Shown: positions 20,372 through 32,314 of the stretch, piece after piece
Layout of the letters: every line of letters begins with the position of its first letter
Numbering within the stretch: the first letter of the stretch is position 1
NCBI RefSeq assembly: GCF_001695625.1
Contig: NZ_MBPN01000023.1
Coordinates: 1-57,555, forward strand
Source: Pseudomonas defluvii
Lineage (GTDB): Bacteria > Pseudomonadota > Gammaproteobacteria > Pseudomonadales > Pseudomonadaceae
Direction of reading: 5' to 3'
Length of the DNA: 57,555 nt
The notes under the pieces: generated by a model
Told to the model about the DNA's origin: nothing
Database searches by the model: none
The model's input: only the letters and a program-made list of their open reading frames with translations
Made by a program: the position numbers and the translations under genes

Positions 20372-21406
20372 TTACTTGGCTGCCCACGCGTTGAAGCGTT
20401 GCTCCAGTTGCTCGCTATTGTCGGCCCAGAACGCCACGTCGATTTGCACCTGATTGGCGATGTTTTCCGGGGTGGTCGGCATGTCTTTCTTGATGCTGTC
20501 AGACAACAGGGCGACAGCTTTCGAATTCGCCGGACCGTAAGCGATGTTTTCGGAGTAGGTCTTCTGCTGCTCTGGCTTGACCGAATAGGCGATGAACTTC
20601 TTCGCCTCTTCAAGGTTTTTGGCACCCTTTGGAATGGCCCAAGCGTCGAAGTCGTAGATACCGCCGTTCCACACCACCTTCAGGTTGCTTTCTTTCTGAA
20701 CGGCGGCGATACGACCGTTGTAGGCCGAGCTCATGACCACGTCACCCGAGGCCAGGTACTGCGGTGGTTGAGCACCGGCTTCCCACCACTGGATGCTTGG
20801 CTTGAGTTCATCAAGCTTCTTGAAGGCGCGATCCTGGCCTTCCTTGGTCGCCAGCACTTTGTAGACTTCCTTCGGCGCGACACCGTCGGCCATCAAGGCG
20901 AATTCCAAGGTGTACTTGGCGCCCTTGCGCAGGCCACGCTTGCCCGGGAATTTCTTGGTATCCCAGAAATCGGCCCAGCTGGTTGGCGCAGATTTCAGTT
21001 TGTCGGCGTTGTAGGCCATCACCGTGGACCACACGAAGAAACCTACACCGCACGGCTGAATGGCACCGGGAACATAGTCGGACTCATCACCGAACAGCGC
21101 CGGGTCGAGCTCCTCGAACATGCCTTCGTCGCAACCACGCGCCAGCTCTGGCGATTCGACTTCGACCAGGTTCCAGGACACGCTTTTGGTGTCGACCATG
21201 GCTTTGACCTTGGCCATCTCGCCGTTGTACTCACCCGCAACAATCTTGCCGTTGCCAGCCTTTTCCCAAGGCTCGTAGAACGCCTTGGTCTGGGCTGCCT
21301 TATTCGCGCCCCCAAAGGAAATCACAGTCAGATCGGCCGCCGCCATGGCCTGGGTTGCTGCGAACAGGCCCAAAGAAAGGGCGGTCAACTTCAAGTGCTT
21401 GAGCAT
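20372..21406 (-). CDS. agtB: ABC importer periplasmic binding protein (AgtB)
   Basis: Periplasmic solute-binding protein of the PotD/SBP_bac_8 type, 344 residues. A signal peptide is clear (LKLTALSLGLFAATQAMA, cleavage near residue 22). The first mature strand is ADLTVISFGG. Aromatic and acidic residues in the cleft region (for example FVWSTVMAYN, WEAG and YDFDAWAI) would hold an amino group. The ATG at 21406 follows GGAGAG; the longer frame is unlikely. Neighbouring ATPase and permeases complete the importer. The 5-aminovalerate/4-aminobutyrate assignment is by synteny only. Confidence 0.82.
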   Translation of the reverse strand: MLKHLKLTALSLGLFAATQAMAAADLTVISFGGANKAAQTKAFYEPWEKAGNGKIVAGEYNGEMAKVKAMVDTKSVSWNLVEVESPELARGCDEGMFEELDPALFGDESDYVPGAIQPCGVGFFVWSTVMAYNADKLKSAPTSWADFWDTKKFPGKRGLRKGAKYTLEFALMADGVAPKEVYKVLATKEGQDRAFKKLDELKPSIQWWEAGAQPPQYLASGDVVMSSAYNGRIAAVQKESNLKVVWNGGIYDFDAWAIPKGAKNLEEAKKFIAYSVKPEQQKTYSENIAYGPANSKAVALLSDSIKKDMPTTPENIANQVQIDVAFWADNSEQLEQRFNAWAAK

Positions 21407-21445
21407 TATTATTCTCTCCACAGTGCAGGGTTGGTGAAGCAAACC

Positions 21446-22570
21446 TCAATGGGCTTCCAGGATCGGATCGAGCGCGCGACCGTGCTCGACCTCCCAGCCC
21501 AGCGGTACCACATCGCCCACAGCCAGGGCTGGGTCGAGTTCGGCAATCGGCTGCTTCACGAAGAAATCGGCCTTGCCGCAGACTTCCAGGCGCACCCTTA
21601 CGTGGTCACCCAGGTAGACGAATTCGGCCACGCGGCCGGAGAAACGGTTGACGCAATGTTCGCTATGGCCGTTGAGGCGCACGCGCTCAGGGCGAATCGA
21701 AAGGGTTACAGGCTCGCCCGGCTGACCGACGTTGACCGCCAGCGCCTCAATCTTCTCGCCACGCGCCAGTTGCACCTGGCAACGGTCACCGCTCTGGCTG
21801 AGCAAACGGCCATTGATACGGTTGTTCTCACCGATGAAGTTGGCAACGAAGGTGTTCTTCGGCTCTTCGTAGAGGGTGCGTGGGTCGGCGATCTGCTGAA
21901 TCTCGCCTTGATGGAACACCGCCACCCGATCCGACATGGTCAAGGCTTCACCTTGGTCGTGGGTCACATACACCACGGTCACGCCAAGGCGTTGGTGCAG
22001 GTGTTTGATTTCCATCTGCATGTGTTCACGCAGCTGCTTGTCCAGCGCGCCGAGCGGTTCGTCCATCAGAACCAGCTGTGGCTCGAACACCAGCGCCCGG
22101 GCCAAGGCCACACGCTGCTGCTGACCACCGGAGAGCTGGCCCGGATAACGCTGGGCGAAGGCATCGAGCTGAACCATGTTCAGCACCCGCTTGACCCGCT
22201 CACTGATGTCGGTCTTGCTCAGGCCGCGCACGGTCAGCGGGAACGCCAGGTTCTCGGCAACGGTCATGTGCGGGAACAGTGCATAGTTCTGGAACACCAT
22301 GCCGATGTCACGTTTATGCGGCGGTACATTATTGATCGAGCGACCCGCCAGTTGGATCTCGCCAGCGGTCGGGGTCTCAAAGCCAGCCAACATCATCAGG
22401 CTGGTAGTCTTGCCCGAGCCCGAAGGCCCCAACAAGGTGAGAAACTCGCCTTTGCGAATGTCCAGATTGAGGTCTTTGACGATTAGCGACTCGCCATCGT
22501 AGCTCTTCTGCACACCACGGAAGCTGACCAGCACTTCGCCGGTTGCAGCGCTCGAATTCACCTCACTCAT
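21446..22570 (-). CDS. agtA: ABC importer ATPase, PotA-like (AgtA)
   Basis: Cytoplasmic ATPase of the importer, 374 residues. It has Walker A GPSGSGKTT (about residues 49-57), the signature LSGGQQQR (about 146-153), Walker B LVLMDEPLGALD and the switch histidine in VTHDQGEA. The C-terminal third is a TOBE-type regulatory domain (about 290-365). It is the first gene of agtABCD. Its 245-base upstream region holds a perfect palindrome that may bind AgtR. Confidence 0.88.
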   Translation of the reverse strand: MSEVNSSAATGEVLVSFRGVQKSYDGESLIVKDLNLDIRKGEFLTLLGPSGSGKTTSLMMLAGFETPTAGEIQLAGRSINNVPPHKRDIGMVFQNYALFPHMTVAENLAFPLTVRGLSKTDISERVKRVLNMVQLDAFAQRYPGQLSGGQQQRVALARALVFEPQLVLMDEPLGALDKQLREHMQMEIKHLHQRLGVTVVYVTHDQGEALTMSDRVAVFHQGEIQQIADPRTLYEEPKNTFVANFIGENNRINGRLLSQSGDRCQVQLARGEKIEALAVNVGQPGEPVTLSIRPERVRLNGHSEHCVNRFSGRVAEFVYLGDHVRVRLEVCGKADFFVKQPIAELDPALAVGDVVPLGWEVEHGRALDPILEAH

Positions 22571-22678
22571 ACCCGTACCTTTTTGTTGGATGACTGCCGT
22601 AGCACAAGCCTAGTGAAGGCAAAAGGCAGCGCAAATCGGGGGTGGAGAGAGATTGACATCAGCCGGGTGGAAGGGTTG

Positions 22679-22698
22679 TTGTAGGGATTGCCCTACAA
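22679..22698. promoter_or_regulatory. Perfect palindrome upstream of agtA, candidate AgtR operator
   Basis: TTGTAGGG (22679-22686) and CCCTACAA (22691-22698) are exact inverted arms around ATTG. The centre is about 118 bases upstream of the agtA start, between agtR and agtA. LuxR-type response regulators bind such dyads, which makes AgtR a likely partner. The rest of 22571-22815 contains GC-rich sequence with no gene. Confidence 0.6.
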
Positions 22699-22815
22699 GG
22701 ATGGCGTTTTTAGATATCCGCCGACGCTACTGGAGCCCCCCAACCAATGCCGCCCCCGGCAGGACAGCGTGGGAAGGGCCCGACGGGCCGACGCAAGGTG
22801 TCGTATTCAGAACAG

Positions 22816-23445
22816 TCAGAGCAGCTTGTGCTCCATGGCGTACTTCACCAGCTCAGCCAGCGAGTTGACGTTGAGCTTCTGCATCAGCCGCGCCTTGTGC
22901 GTGCTGATGGTCTTGTTGCTCAGGGCCAGTTGCTGGGCAATGTCGTTGACATTGGCACCTTGGGCCAGGCGCTCGAAGACCGAAAACTCACGTTCGGATA
23001 GCAGCGAGTGCAGGGGGCGAGCGTCCGTCAGGCCTACCTCAAAGACCATTCGGTCTGCCAGATCCGGATCAATGTAACGCCCCCCTGAAGACACCCGGCG
23101 AATCGCCGTCAGCAACAAGGCAGGGTCACTGTCCTTGGTTGCATAGCCGGCGGCGCCAATCTTAAGCGCCCGTGCAGCCATCTGTGCTTCGTCATGCATC
23201 GACAGCACCAGGATCGACGGCGGGTTGTTCAGCGCCCGGATACGCGGGATCGCCTCAAGACCATTGACGCCTGGCATCGAGATGTCCAGTAACACCACTT
23301 CGCACTCGGTATGACGCAAGGTATCGAGTAGCTGCTCGCCATTGGCGGCCTCGCCCACCACCTGCATGTCCTTGGCCAGGCCGATCAATTGTTTGATGCC
23401 TTCGCGCACAATGGTGTGGTCTTCAGCAACCAGTACTCGTATCAC
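22816..23445 (-). CDS. agtR: NarL/LuxR-type response regulator (AgtR)
   Basis: Two-component regulator of 209 residues. The receiver domain has the acidic pair in VAEDH and the phosphorylated Asp in VVLLDISMPG (about residue 54). The C-terminal helix-turn-helix is LSNKTISTHKARLMQKL (about 169-185). It begins 15 bases after agtS, so kinase and regulator are one operon. It precedes agtABCD in the same direction, as AgtR does in P. aeruginosa. Regulation of the importer is inferred. Confidence 0.85.
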   Translation of the reverse strand: MIRVLVAEDHTIVREGIKQLIGLAKDMQVVGEAANGEQLLDTLRHTECEVVLLDISMPGVNGLEAIPRIRALNNPPSILVLSMHDEAQMAARALKIGAAGYATKDSDPALLLTAIRRVSSGGRYIDPDLADRMVFEVGLTDARPLHSLLSEREFSVFERLAQGANVNDIAQQLALSNKTISTHKARLMQKLNVNSLAELVKYAMEHKLL

Positions 23446-23460
23446 GGCCCTGCTCCTGTG

Positions 23461-25866
23461 TTAATCCAAGGGAATCCGCACGCTCAGGCTGGTGCCCTCG
23501 CCCGGTTCACTGTTGAGTGTCATGGTGCCGCCCAGCATCAGCACCCGCTCGCGCATACCAACCAGCCCGAAGGAACTCGGGCGACTATCGTGCATGGCGA
23601 AACCAATACCGTCATCACTGATGGTCAGGCATAGCTGCTGCTCATCTTCGGTCAGGCTTATCTCTACAGTATGCGCCTGAGCGTGGCGCATCACATTGGT
23701 CAACGCCTCCTGCAAGATACGGAACAACCCTATGGCCTTGGCATCGCTCAAGGGCGGCAGGTTTTCCGGCACCTCCACCAGGCAAGGAATCTGCGTACGC
23801 GCCTCAAAGCGACGCGCCTGCCATTCGATTGCCGATGCGATCCCGGCGTCGAGGATCGGCGGGCGCAATGCCGTCGCTACATCGCGCACCAGTTGAAAGA
23901 GCTGGGCAATCAGGCGTTTCATGCTCGCCAAGCGTTCATTCAAGCCGGGGTCGAGGTCGGCATAAGCAAGCTCGCACATCGATGTCTCCAGTTTCAGTAC
24001 GGTGAGCATTTGGCCCAGTTCGTCATGCACCTCGCGGGCGATGCGGGCCTTCTCTTCCTCCCGGACGCTTTCCAGGTGCGCCGACAGCTCACGCAATTGC
24101 TCCTGCGAGCGCGCCAACTCCAGTTCGATCACCTTGCTCTGGGTGATGTCCCACACGATGCCGTCCCAGACCACACGCCCATCGCCCAGTGCCCGCGCGG
24201 TGGCCTTGATGTCCGCCCAGCGTATGTCGCCCTGACGCGTAACGATTCGCCCCTGCCAGGCCCAGTCACTGTCAGTCTCAAGTGCTCGGTCCTGGACCTG
24301 ATGATAATGGGCACGGTCATCCGGATGAACCAGGCTGCGCAAGCCCATATGCGGGCGCTGGATTTCAGCCGGCGTATAGCCAACGAGTGCCTCACTGCCC
24401 TCACTGATGTAGGGGAACTCCAAGAGACCAACAGGCGGATCCCGCTCCAGGCGAAACACCAGGCCCGGGACGTTGGCGGCAATCCCCTTGAGCCGTGCCT
24501 CGCTTTCCTGTTGCGCCGCCAATGCACGGCGACGCTCGGTGACATCGGTCAGGAACACCACCAGGTACTCGGCATCACGAAAACGCAGGAAGCTCAGCGA
24601 AACATCCACCGGCAACAGTCGGCCATCAGCGCGCAGGCATTCGGTTTCAAAGCGTTGCGCCGCTTCGTCACAGGAACGCGCACGCTTCCACAGCGTCAAC
24701 CAGCGATCCATGTGCAGATTGGGCTCGAAGTCGATCAATGGGCGTTCCACCACCTGCCCCGGCGCATAACCGAGCATCGCTTCAGCCGCGCGGTTGGCAT
24801 AACGTACATGGCTGTCCCAGTTGACCCACAGAATGCCGACGGTACTTTGATCAATCGAAAACTGGCTCAAACGCAGCGCCTGTTCTCGCGCCAAACGCTG
24901 GGCAATATTGTCGCGCGCGGCGAGCAGGCTATGTTCCAGCGCATGCTGTTGACGCCGCTGCCAGAGCACGATGGCCATGGCGCTCAGCAGCAACGCCAGC
25001 AGCAGCAGGCTCAGGTTTTGCCAGAAACCCGGCGACTCGCTCAGGCGCGGGTACTTGGGCTGCAGCCAACGGTTGTGCAGTTTCTCGAGGTCTTTGGGCG
25101 GAATCGCCTGCAGCCCCCGCTCAAGTATTTCCGCCAACTGCGGCCAGTCACGTCGCGAGCCGATACGCAGCAACTGCGGCAAGCCAATATCACCGACCAC
25201 CGCCAGCTCGCTGAATTCGTTCTCGCGAGACAGACGGCTGAGCTGGGCTTCATCCACCACCGCGTAGCGTGCCTGTTCAGTGAGCAACAGCTGTAGAGCC
25301 TGGCGCTCCAGTGGTACACCTTGCACATTCAAATTGGGATAGGTGCTGCGCAAATAATCGGCCACCGCACTGGGCATGCGCACAGCCACGCGGTCCGTAC
25401 TGCTGAGCTTTTCCAGGTCCACCGCTACGGCACCATTACGCGGGCCGACAATCAACTGCGGCACACGCATGTACGGGTCGCTGAACAACCATAAGCGCAA
25501 GCCCGCTGGCGTTTGGGTCAAGCCGGGGGCCATATCGATTTCGCCGCCCACCAGCGCGTGCTCAAGCGCCGACTGGTCAGGATAGTTACGCCATGTCAGG
25601 TCCAGCCCCAAGCGCTTGCCAAGCCAGTTCATCAACTCGACATTAACCCCCGAAAGCTGCTGAAGTCTGCGGTCGAACTGAGCATAAGGGGCTTGCAGTA
25701 CCAAACCCACACGCAGGCTGCGATGTTCGTCCAGCCACTGCTGTTGAGCCGGATCCAGCTGCAGCGGCGGCGTTGTCGATGCCGGTGCGGCCCACACGAT
25801 AAAGGGCAGACAAAAACAGCCGATAAACCACAAGCAGCGCAAACGCTTCATCTTGAATCTCGTCAT
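23461..25866 (-). CDS. agtS: Sensor histidine kinase with periplasmic SBP domain (AgtS)
   Basis: 801-residue membrane kinase, partner of AgtR. In order: signal peptide/N-terminal helix (about 1-25), an SBP_bac_3 ligand-binding domain in the periplasm (about 45-270), a transmembrane helix (about 282-305), two PAS domains (about 320-440 and 445-570), a HisKA_3 dimerisation helix with the phospho-His in REVHDELGQ (about 612), and a HATPase domain ending in GEGTSLSVRIPLD. The HisKA_3 class matches its NarL-type regulator. The start could be the ATG at 25866 or at 25851. The frame stays open far upstream across the opposite-strand gene, which I treat as chance. Confidence 0.82.
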   Translation of the reverse strand: MTRFKMKRLRCLWFIGCFCLPFIVWAAPASTTPPLQLDPAQQQWLDEHRSLRVGLVLQAPYAQFDRRLQQLSGVNVELMNWLGKRLGLDLTWRNYPDQSALEHALVGGEIDMAPGLTQTPAGLRLWLFSDPYMRVPQLIVGPRNGAVAVDLEKLSSTDRVAVRMPSAVADYLRSTYPNLNVQGVPLERQALQLLLTEQARYAVVDEAQLSRLSRENEFSELAVVGDIGLPQLLRIGSRRDWPQLAEILERGLQAIPPKDLEKLHNRWLQPKYPRLSESPGFWQNLSLLLLALLLSAMAIVLWQRRQQHALEHSLLAARDNIAQRLAREQALRLSQFSIDQSTVGILWVNWDSHVRYANRAAEAMLGYAPGQVVERPLIDFEPNLHMDRWLTLWKRARSCDEAAQRFETECLRADGRLLPVDVSLSFLRFRDAEYLVVFLTDVTERRRALAAQQESEARLKGIAANVPGLVFRLERDPPVGLLEFPYISEGSEALVGYTPAEIQRPHMGLRSLVHPDDRAHYHQVQDRALETDSDWAWQGRIVTRQGDIRWADIKATARALGDGRVVWDGIVWDITQSKVIELELARSQEQLRELSAHLESVREEEKARIAREVHDELGQMLTVLKLETSMCELAYADLDPGLNERLASMKRLIAQLFQLVRDVATALRPPILDAGIASAIEWQARRFEARTQIPCLVEVPENLPPLSDAKAIGLFRILQEALTNVMRHAQAHTVEISLTEDEQQLCLTISDDGIGFAMHDSRPSSFGLVGMRERVLMLGGTMTLNSEPGEGTSLSVRIPLD

Positions 25867-25871
25867 AGAAC

Positions 25872-25896
25872 GGACGGCCTCAGAGCATGGCCGTCC
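25872..25896. repeat. Inverted repeat in the agtS/DUF3530 divergent region
   Basis: Exact arms GGACGGCC (25872-25879) and GGCCGTCC (25889-25896) with a 9-base spacer. It starts 5 bases upstream of the agtS start and lies about 50 bases before the divergent gene. It may be an operator for agtS or a hairpin in its short leader. Confidence 0.5.
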
Positions 25897-25945
25897 CGGA
25901 CAAATACCTTTAGGCTGCCGGTAATAATCTGGCCTGGATAGATCC

Positions 25946-26947
25946 ATGTTCCCACTGAATCGCACAACGCTTCCTGCGTTATGCCTGTCCTTGATACTAC
26001 CTTGTACCCTACACGCCGCAGATGGCGAAACGCCAGAGCCGGCGAAAGAGGCACAGCCCGCGCCTGTGCAGCGCCAAGCCCTGAATGAACGCAGCCAGGA
26101 CGATGCCTTGGCACTTGAGCGCCAAGCCCCAAAAGAAGAACAACAAACCCTGCAAGCCGGCAGCGAGAGCTTTCTGGCCCTCTGGAAGCCCGCCAATAGC
26201 GGCGACCCGGAAGGAGCATTGATCATTCTTGCGGGTGCCGGCGAAACCGCAGACTGGCCAAAGGCTGTTGGCCCACTACGGCGCAAATTTCCGGATGCCG
26301 GTTGGCACAGCCTTAGCCTGAGCCTGCCCGACCTGCTGGCTGACAGCCCGCAACCCAGGGCCGAACCACCGGCCAAGCCCGCAGAGCCCAGCGCAGAAGG
26401 CCAGCAGGCACCGGCCAAAGACACACCTGCCGACGCCAATGCCAGCGTTGAACAAGCCACGGCCGCCGAAGGCGAAAGTGCCGATAACAGCGAACCGGCA
26501 CAAACGCCGGAAGCTCAAAGCAACGCCGATGCCGAACGGATTTTTGCTCGCCTGGATGCGGCCGTCGCTTACGCGCAGCAACAGAATGCCCGTAGCATTG
26601 TACTGCTCGGACATGGCACGGGGGCCTACTGGGCTGCTCGCTACCTGAATGAACGCCAACCGGCGCAGGTACAAAAACTTGTGATGGTCGAAGCACAAAC
26701 ACCGGCCACTGCGGACCAGAACCTGACGGCCCTGGCACCGGGGCTGAAGCTGCCGACGGCCGATTTCTACTACAACCAGCCACGAGCCCGAAAGGCGGCC
26801 GAGCAGCGACTACAAGCCAGCAAACGGCTAAAAGGCAGCAACTACCACCAAGTGGTCCTCACTGCCATGCCCGGTAACCGCAACGCCGAACAGGAAAACC
26901 TGTTTCGCCGGGTCCGTGGCTGGTTGAGCCCCAGCCAGGACAACTAA
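25946..26947 (+). CDS. DUF3530 exported alpha/beta-hydrolase-fold protein
   Basis: Probably periplasmic. A signal peptide runs to about residue 24 (LCLSLILPCTLHAAD). The body resembles the alpha/beta-hydrolase fold: GALIILAGAGETADWPKAVGPL near residue 90 and IVLLGHGTGAYWAARYL near 220. The nucleophile elbow reads GHGTG instead of GxSxG, so the usual catalytic Ser is missing. A low-complexity Ala/Pro/Glu/Gln stretch (about 132-197) interrupts the fold. Function is unknown. It overlaps the djlA-like gene tail by 4 bases, convergently. Confidence 0.75.
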   Translation: MFPLNRTTLPALCLSLILPCTLHAADGETPEPAKEAQPAPVQRQALNERSQDDALALERQAPKEEQQTLQAGSESFLALWKPANSGDPEGALIILAGAGETADWPKAVGPLRRKFPDAGWHSLSLSLPDLLADSPQPRAEPPAKPAEPSAEGQQAPAKDTPADANASVEQATAAEGESADNSEPAQTPEAQSNADAERIFARLDAAVAYAQQQNARSIVLLGHGTGAYWAARYLNERQPAQVQKLVMVEAQTPATADQNLTALAPGLKLPTADFYYNQPRARKAAEQRLQASKRLKGSNYHQVVLTAMPGNRNAEQENLFRRVRGWLSPSQDN

Positions 26948-27708
26948 AATCCCTGCCGCGTGCGGATGACCGAGTAAGCCTGATGCAGATCACGGGTGTA
27001 CTCGGTCGCCTCCCGCACACGCTCAGGGCTCGCGCCACTACCCACTAATTTGTCGGGGTGGTGACGGCTCAACAAGCGCCGATAAGCACGCTTGATCTGC
27101 TCAGGCGCTGCGCCCACCTCGACACCCAGCAACTTCAGCGCATCCGGATACGCCAGGGTGGCACTGCCCAGCGCGGCTTTCTGAGGTTCATAGTCCTGCG
27201 TCAAGGCCTTCACCTTGGCGGCTGACCAGCCCAACGCCTGCCCCCATTGCACAATCAACTCACGTTCATGAGGGCTCGCCCGGCCATCGGCCCAGACCAT
27301 CCGCAGACACGCACGCAAAACCCCTTCGGCAGCATGCGGTTGCTGTTTGAGGCGACGCAGATAGCGCCCGAGCCGCTCCCGTCCGTTCTTGCCCCGGTTG
27401 AACGCCGCAATCGCCCGGCGCCGCGCCGGATCGCTCATTTCCAGGCGCTGCATTTCCTGCCGTGCCTGCTGAATGTGCCCCTCCACCACTCGGCCGTCAC
27501 TCTTGGCCAACCGCCCCAACAGCAGGAACAACACCTCATCGTCACGCAACACGGGGCGACCACCCATGCGCTCACGCACGTGCGCCCAGCTATGCAACTG
27601 CAGACGGCGGTCCATCGCCTGACCAAGTAACGCCCCCAGCAAGGCCCCAGGAATGCTGGCAATGGCGAAACCCGCCCCAGCACCAATCACTGTGCTCGGC
27701 CACAACAT
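26944..27708 (-). CDS. djlA: DjlA-like membrane-anchored J-domain co-chaperone
   Basis: Probable DnaK co-chaperone at the inner membrane. The N-terminus is a glycine-zipper-like helix (about residues 9-30). The central region (about 50-160) is a TerB-like helical domain. The C-terminal J domain has the required HPD motif in LLSRHHPDKLVG. The order of segments is that of DjlA. Length 254 is slightly under the E. coli protein. It follows murU with a one-base gap and likely belongs to the amgK-murU operon. Confidence 0.85.
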   Translation of the reverse strand: MLWPSTVIGAGAGFAIASIPGALLGALLGQAMDRRLQLHSWAHVRERMGGRPVLRDDEVLFLLLGRLAKSDGRVVEGHIQQARQEMQRLEMSDPARRRAIAAFNRGKNGRERLGRYLRRLKQQPHAAEGVLRACLRMVWADGRASPHERELIVQWGQALGWSAAKVKALTQDYEPQKAALGSATLAYPDALKLLGVEVGAAPEQIKRAYRRLLSRHHPDKLVGSGASPERVREATEYTRDLHQAYSVIRTRQGF

Positions 27709-27709
27709 C

Positions 27710-29406
<1,697 letters not shown>

Positions 29407-29536
29407 TACAAGGGTCTCCGACGGCCCTAGCCGTCAAGCGGGTCATGCTTTATTATCCAGCATCTTTTTCAGACCATCGAGAGGCGTGCGGCCCCACACG
29501 CGGGCAGATGGCACGCAGGAAGCCCGGACTAATAAG

Positions 29537-32314
29537 ATGGCATTGAAATCCCCCGCGTTTCGTAAAAAATTCCCGTTGCTGGTTACCGGCGGCTTGCTGG
29601 CCATGCAACCTCTGGCGACGTCGTATGTGGTCGCCGCAGAACAGTTCGACTGTCAAGTGTCTGCTGCCGGCGGTTGGGACTGCAAGCCCAAGACCACTAC
29701 TGCCAACTTGCCTCCACGTCCTGTGCACCCAGGCGCCGCCGTCAGCTCGACCGACGAAACCTCGGCACCCGCTGCCGAAGCGGCTGAAGAGCCGGGCAAA
29801 GGCCCGATGCTCGTCACTGAAAGCAAAGGCCGTGTACTGAAATCGCGTAGCGCCGATTACAGCCATCTTGACTGGGTACCCCGTGACAAGCTGACCCCTG
29901 CACAACTGGCCGAGACCGGCCCGTACTGTGGTGGCGCCTATGTCGAGCCAACCCGCCCCGGCATGAACGACAGCACCCCGAAAGACGAAGCACCGACCTT
30001 CATTGGTGCCAAGGTTTCGCGCTATCAGCAGGAGCAGCAGATCGCTCAGCTCGCCGGTGACGTAGTGATGCGCCAGGGCAGCATGCAGGTCGAGGCCGAT
30101 GAAGCCAACCTGTACCAGGCTGAAAACCGTGGTGAGCTCAAAGGCAACGTGAAGATTCGCGACAACGGCTCGCTGGTGGTTGGCGATCACGCCGATATTC
30201 AGCTCGACACTGGCGAAGCCAAGGTCGACAACGCCGAATACGTGATGCACAAGTCACACATCCGCGGTAACGCCCTGTATGCCAAGCGCGCCGAAAACGC
30301 CATCATCCGGCTGAAAGACGGTACCTACACCACCTGTGAGCCGAACAGCAACGCCTGGCAGCTCAAGGGCAACAACATCACCCTGAACCCGGCCACCGGT
30401 TTCGGCACCGCGACCAACGTCACCCTGCGGGTCAAGGATTTCCCGGTGTTCTATACACCGTACATCTACTTCCCGATCGACGACCGTCGCCAATCCGGCT
30501 TCCTGCCACCGTCGTTCAGCACCAGCAGCGACAGCGGCTTCACGCTGGTCACCCCGTACTACTTCAACCTGGCGCCGAACTACGATGCCACGTTGTACCC
30601 GCGCTACATGGCCAAGCGCGGCCTGTTGATGGAAGGCGAGTTCCGCTACCTGACCGAGTCCAGCGAGGGCCAATTCGGCGGCGCCTGGTTGAACGACAAG
30701 GAAGACGAACGCAAGCTGCAGTCCGACTACAAGGACCAGCGCTGGATGATCAACTGGCAGCACAAAGGCGGCCTTGACTCGCGCCTGATGACTGAAGTCG
30801 ACTACACCGACATCAGCGATCCGTACTACTTCCAGGATCTGGAAACCGACCAGATTGGCGTTGAAAGCCGCGACTACGTGAACCAGCAGGGCGCGCTCAC
30901 CTACCGTGCCGAGGACTACACGGCGCGGTTGAACGTGCAGGCCTACGAGCTGGCGACGATCACCCGGATCACGCCGTACGACCGGTTGCCGCAAATCACC
31001 TTCAACGGGAAGCTGCCGTACCATCCAGGCGGGCTGGACCTTTCCTACAAGACCGAGTTTGCACGTTTTGAGCGCGACCTGCGCACCGGCAACTTCATTG
31101 ATGAAAATGGAAATTCCGACCCGTGGTATGACACTCGCGTTTCGGGCCTGGCACGTGCCAATGGTGACCGAATCAACCTGGCACCACGAATCAGCCTGCC
31201 GCTGGAAACCGGTTATGGCTTCCTGAAACCATCGCTGACCTACGTCTACACCGACTACAACCTGGACCTGGATCAGCGCGGGAAAGACACACTGGTCGAT
31301 GGCGAGACCTTCAAAAGCTCGCAAAACCGTGATGTCCCTGTCTTCAGCGTGGACAGCGGCCTGTACTTCGACCGCAATACCCAATGGTTCGGCAAGAACT
31401 ACCGCCAGACCCTGGAACCGCGACTGTTCTACCTGTATGTGCCTTACAAAGACCAGACTGATATCCCAGTCTTTGACACCAGCGAAAGCACCTTCAGCTA
31501 TTCCTCACTCTTCCGTGAGAACCGTTTCACTGGCTCCGACCGCATCGGCGACGAGAACAAACTGTCGCTTGGCGTGACCAACCGCTGGATTGAAGAAAAC
31601 GGTTTCGAGCGGCAACGCTTCAGCATTGGCCAGGCCCTGTACTTCAAGGACCGCAAAGTCCAGTTGCCGCGCATTGACTGGCGTGATCGCGAAGATGCCC
31701 AAGCGAACGTTTCGCCCTACGCCCTGGAATACCAGTACCGCTTCAACCGCGACTGGCGCCTGAACTCCGACTTCAACTGGGATCCGGACAGCCGCAGCAC
31801 CCGTTCGGGCAGTGCGATGTTCCACTACCAGCCTGAAGACAACGTCAACAAAGTGGTCAACCTCGGCTATCGCTATCGTAATGATGCTGTCCGCTATGAC
31901 CAGACCACTGGTAAATGGCAGGTGGGTGGTGGCGACTATGGCAAGCCGGGTGACGCGAACTACGTCAAGGACTACTACAAGATCCAGCAGCATGACTTCT
32001 CTGTCATCTGGCCGGTCGTTCCGCAGTGGAATGCCATCGCTCGCTGGCAGCATGACTACAACCGCAACCGTACGCTGGAAGCCTTCGGTGGTTTCGAGTA
32101 CGACAACTGCTGCTGGAAACTGCGTCTGATCAACCGCTACTGGATCGACTACGACGAGTTCAGCCAGGACGCACCAAGCAACGAAAAAGGCGACCACGGC
32201 ATCTTCCTGCAGATCGTACTCAAAGGTCTCGGTGGCGTAGTGGGCAACAAGGTCGAGACGTTCCTCGACGAAGGCATTCAAGGTTATCGTACACGTGAAG
32301 ACCAAGCTTATTGA
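29537..32314 (+). CDS. lptD: LPS-assembly protein LptD
   Basis: Outer-membrane beta-barrel that inserts lipopolysaccharide, with LptE. An N-terminal signal segment (about residues 1-33) is followed by a Cys-containing stretch ([14 protein letters not shown]), an LptA-like N-domain (about 165-290) and a large barrel with the sequence signature [17 protein letters not shown] near residue 310. The C-terminal pair DNCCWKLRL carries the disulfide cysteines. Length 925 matches Pseudomonas LptD. The ATG at 29537 is chosen. The upstream frame to 29486 is unlikely. The last 20 bases overlap surA. Confidence 0.95.
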   Translation: MALKSPAFRKKFPLLVTGGLLAMQPLATSYVVAAEQFDCQVSAAGGWDCKPKTTTANLPPRPVHPGAAVSSTDETSAPAAEAAEEPGKGPMLVTESKGRVLKSRSADYSHLDWVPRDKLTPAQLAETGPYCGGAYVEPTRPGMNDSTPKDEAPTFIGAKVSRYQQEQQIAQLAGDVVMRQGSMQVEADEANLYQAENRGELKGNVKIRDNGSLVVGDHADIQLDTGEAKVDNAEYVMHKSHIRGNALYAKRAENAIIRLKDGTYTTCEPNSNAWQLKGNNITLNPATGFGTATNVTLRVKDFPVFYTPYIYFPIDDRRQSGFLPPSFSTSSDSGFTLVTPYYFNLAPNYDATLYPRYMAKRGLLMEGEFRYLTESSEGQFGGAWLNDKEDERKLQSDYKDQRWMINWQHKGGLDSRLMTEVDYTDISDPYYFQDLETDQIGVESRDYVNQQGALTYRAEDYTARLNVQAYELATITRITPYDRLPQITFNGKLPYHPGGLDLSYKTEFARFERDLRTGNFIDENGNSDPWYDTRVSGLARANGDRINLAPRISLPLETGYGFLKPSLTYVYTDYNLDLDQRGKDTLVDGETFKSSQNRDVPVFSVDSGLYFDRNTQWFGKNYRQTLEPRLFYLYVPYKDQTDIPVFDTSESTFSYSSLFRENRFTGSDRIGDENKLSLGVTNRWIEENGFERQRFSIGQALYFKDRKVQLPRIDWRDREDAQANVSPYALEYQYRFNRDWRLNSDFNWDPDSRSTRSGSAMFHYQPEDNVNKVVNLGYRYRNDAVRYDQTTGKWQVGGGDYGKPGDANYVKDYYKIQQHDFSVIWPVVPQWNAIARWQHDYNRNRTLEAFGGFEYDNCCWKLRLINRYWIDYDEFSQDAPSNEKGDHGIFLQIVLKGLGGVVGNKVETFLDEGIQGYRTREDQAY

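Noticed and set aside
20324..22486. 720-codon open frame antisense to agtB and agtA
   Set aside because: It is opposite well-conserved genes in the shadow frame typical of high-GC codon use. The protein resembles no family and has no separate ribosome site.
25867..26460. Upstream extension of the agtS frame by 198 codons
   Set aside because: It runs antisense to the DUF3530 gene, lies before the signal peptide and would bury it. The start at 25866 or 25851 is preferred.
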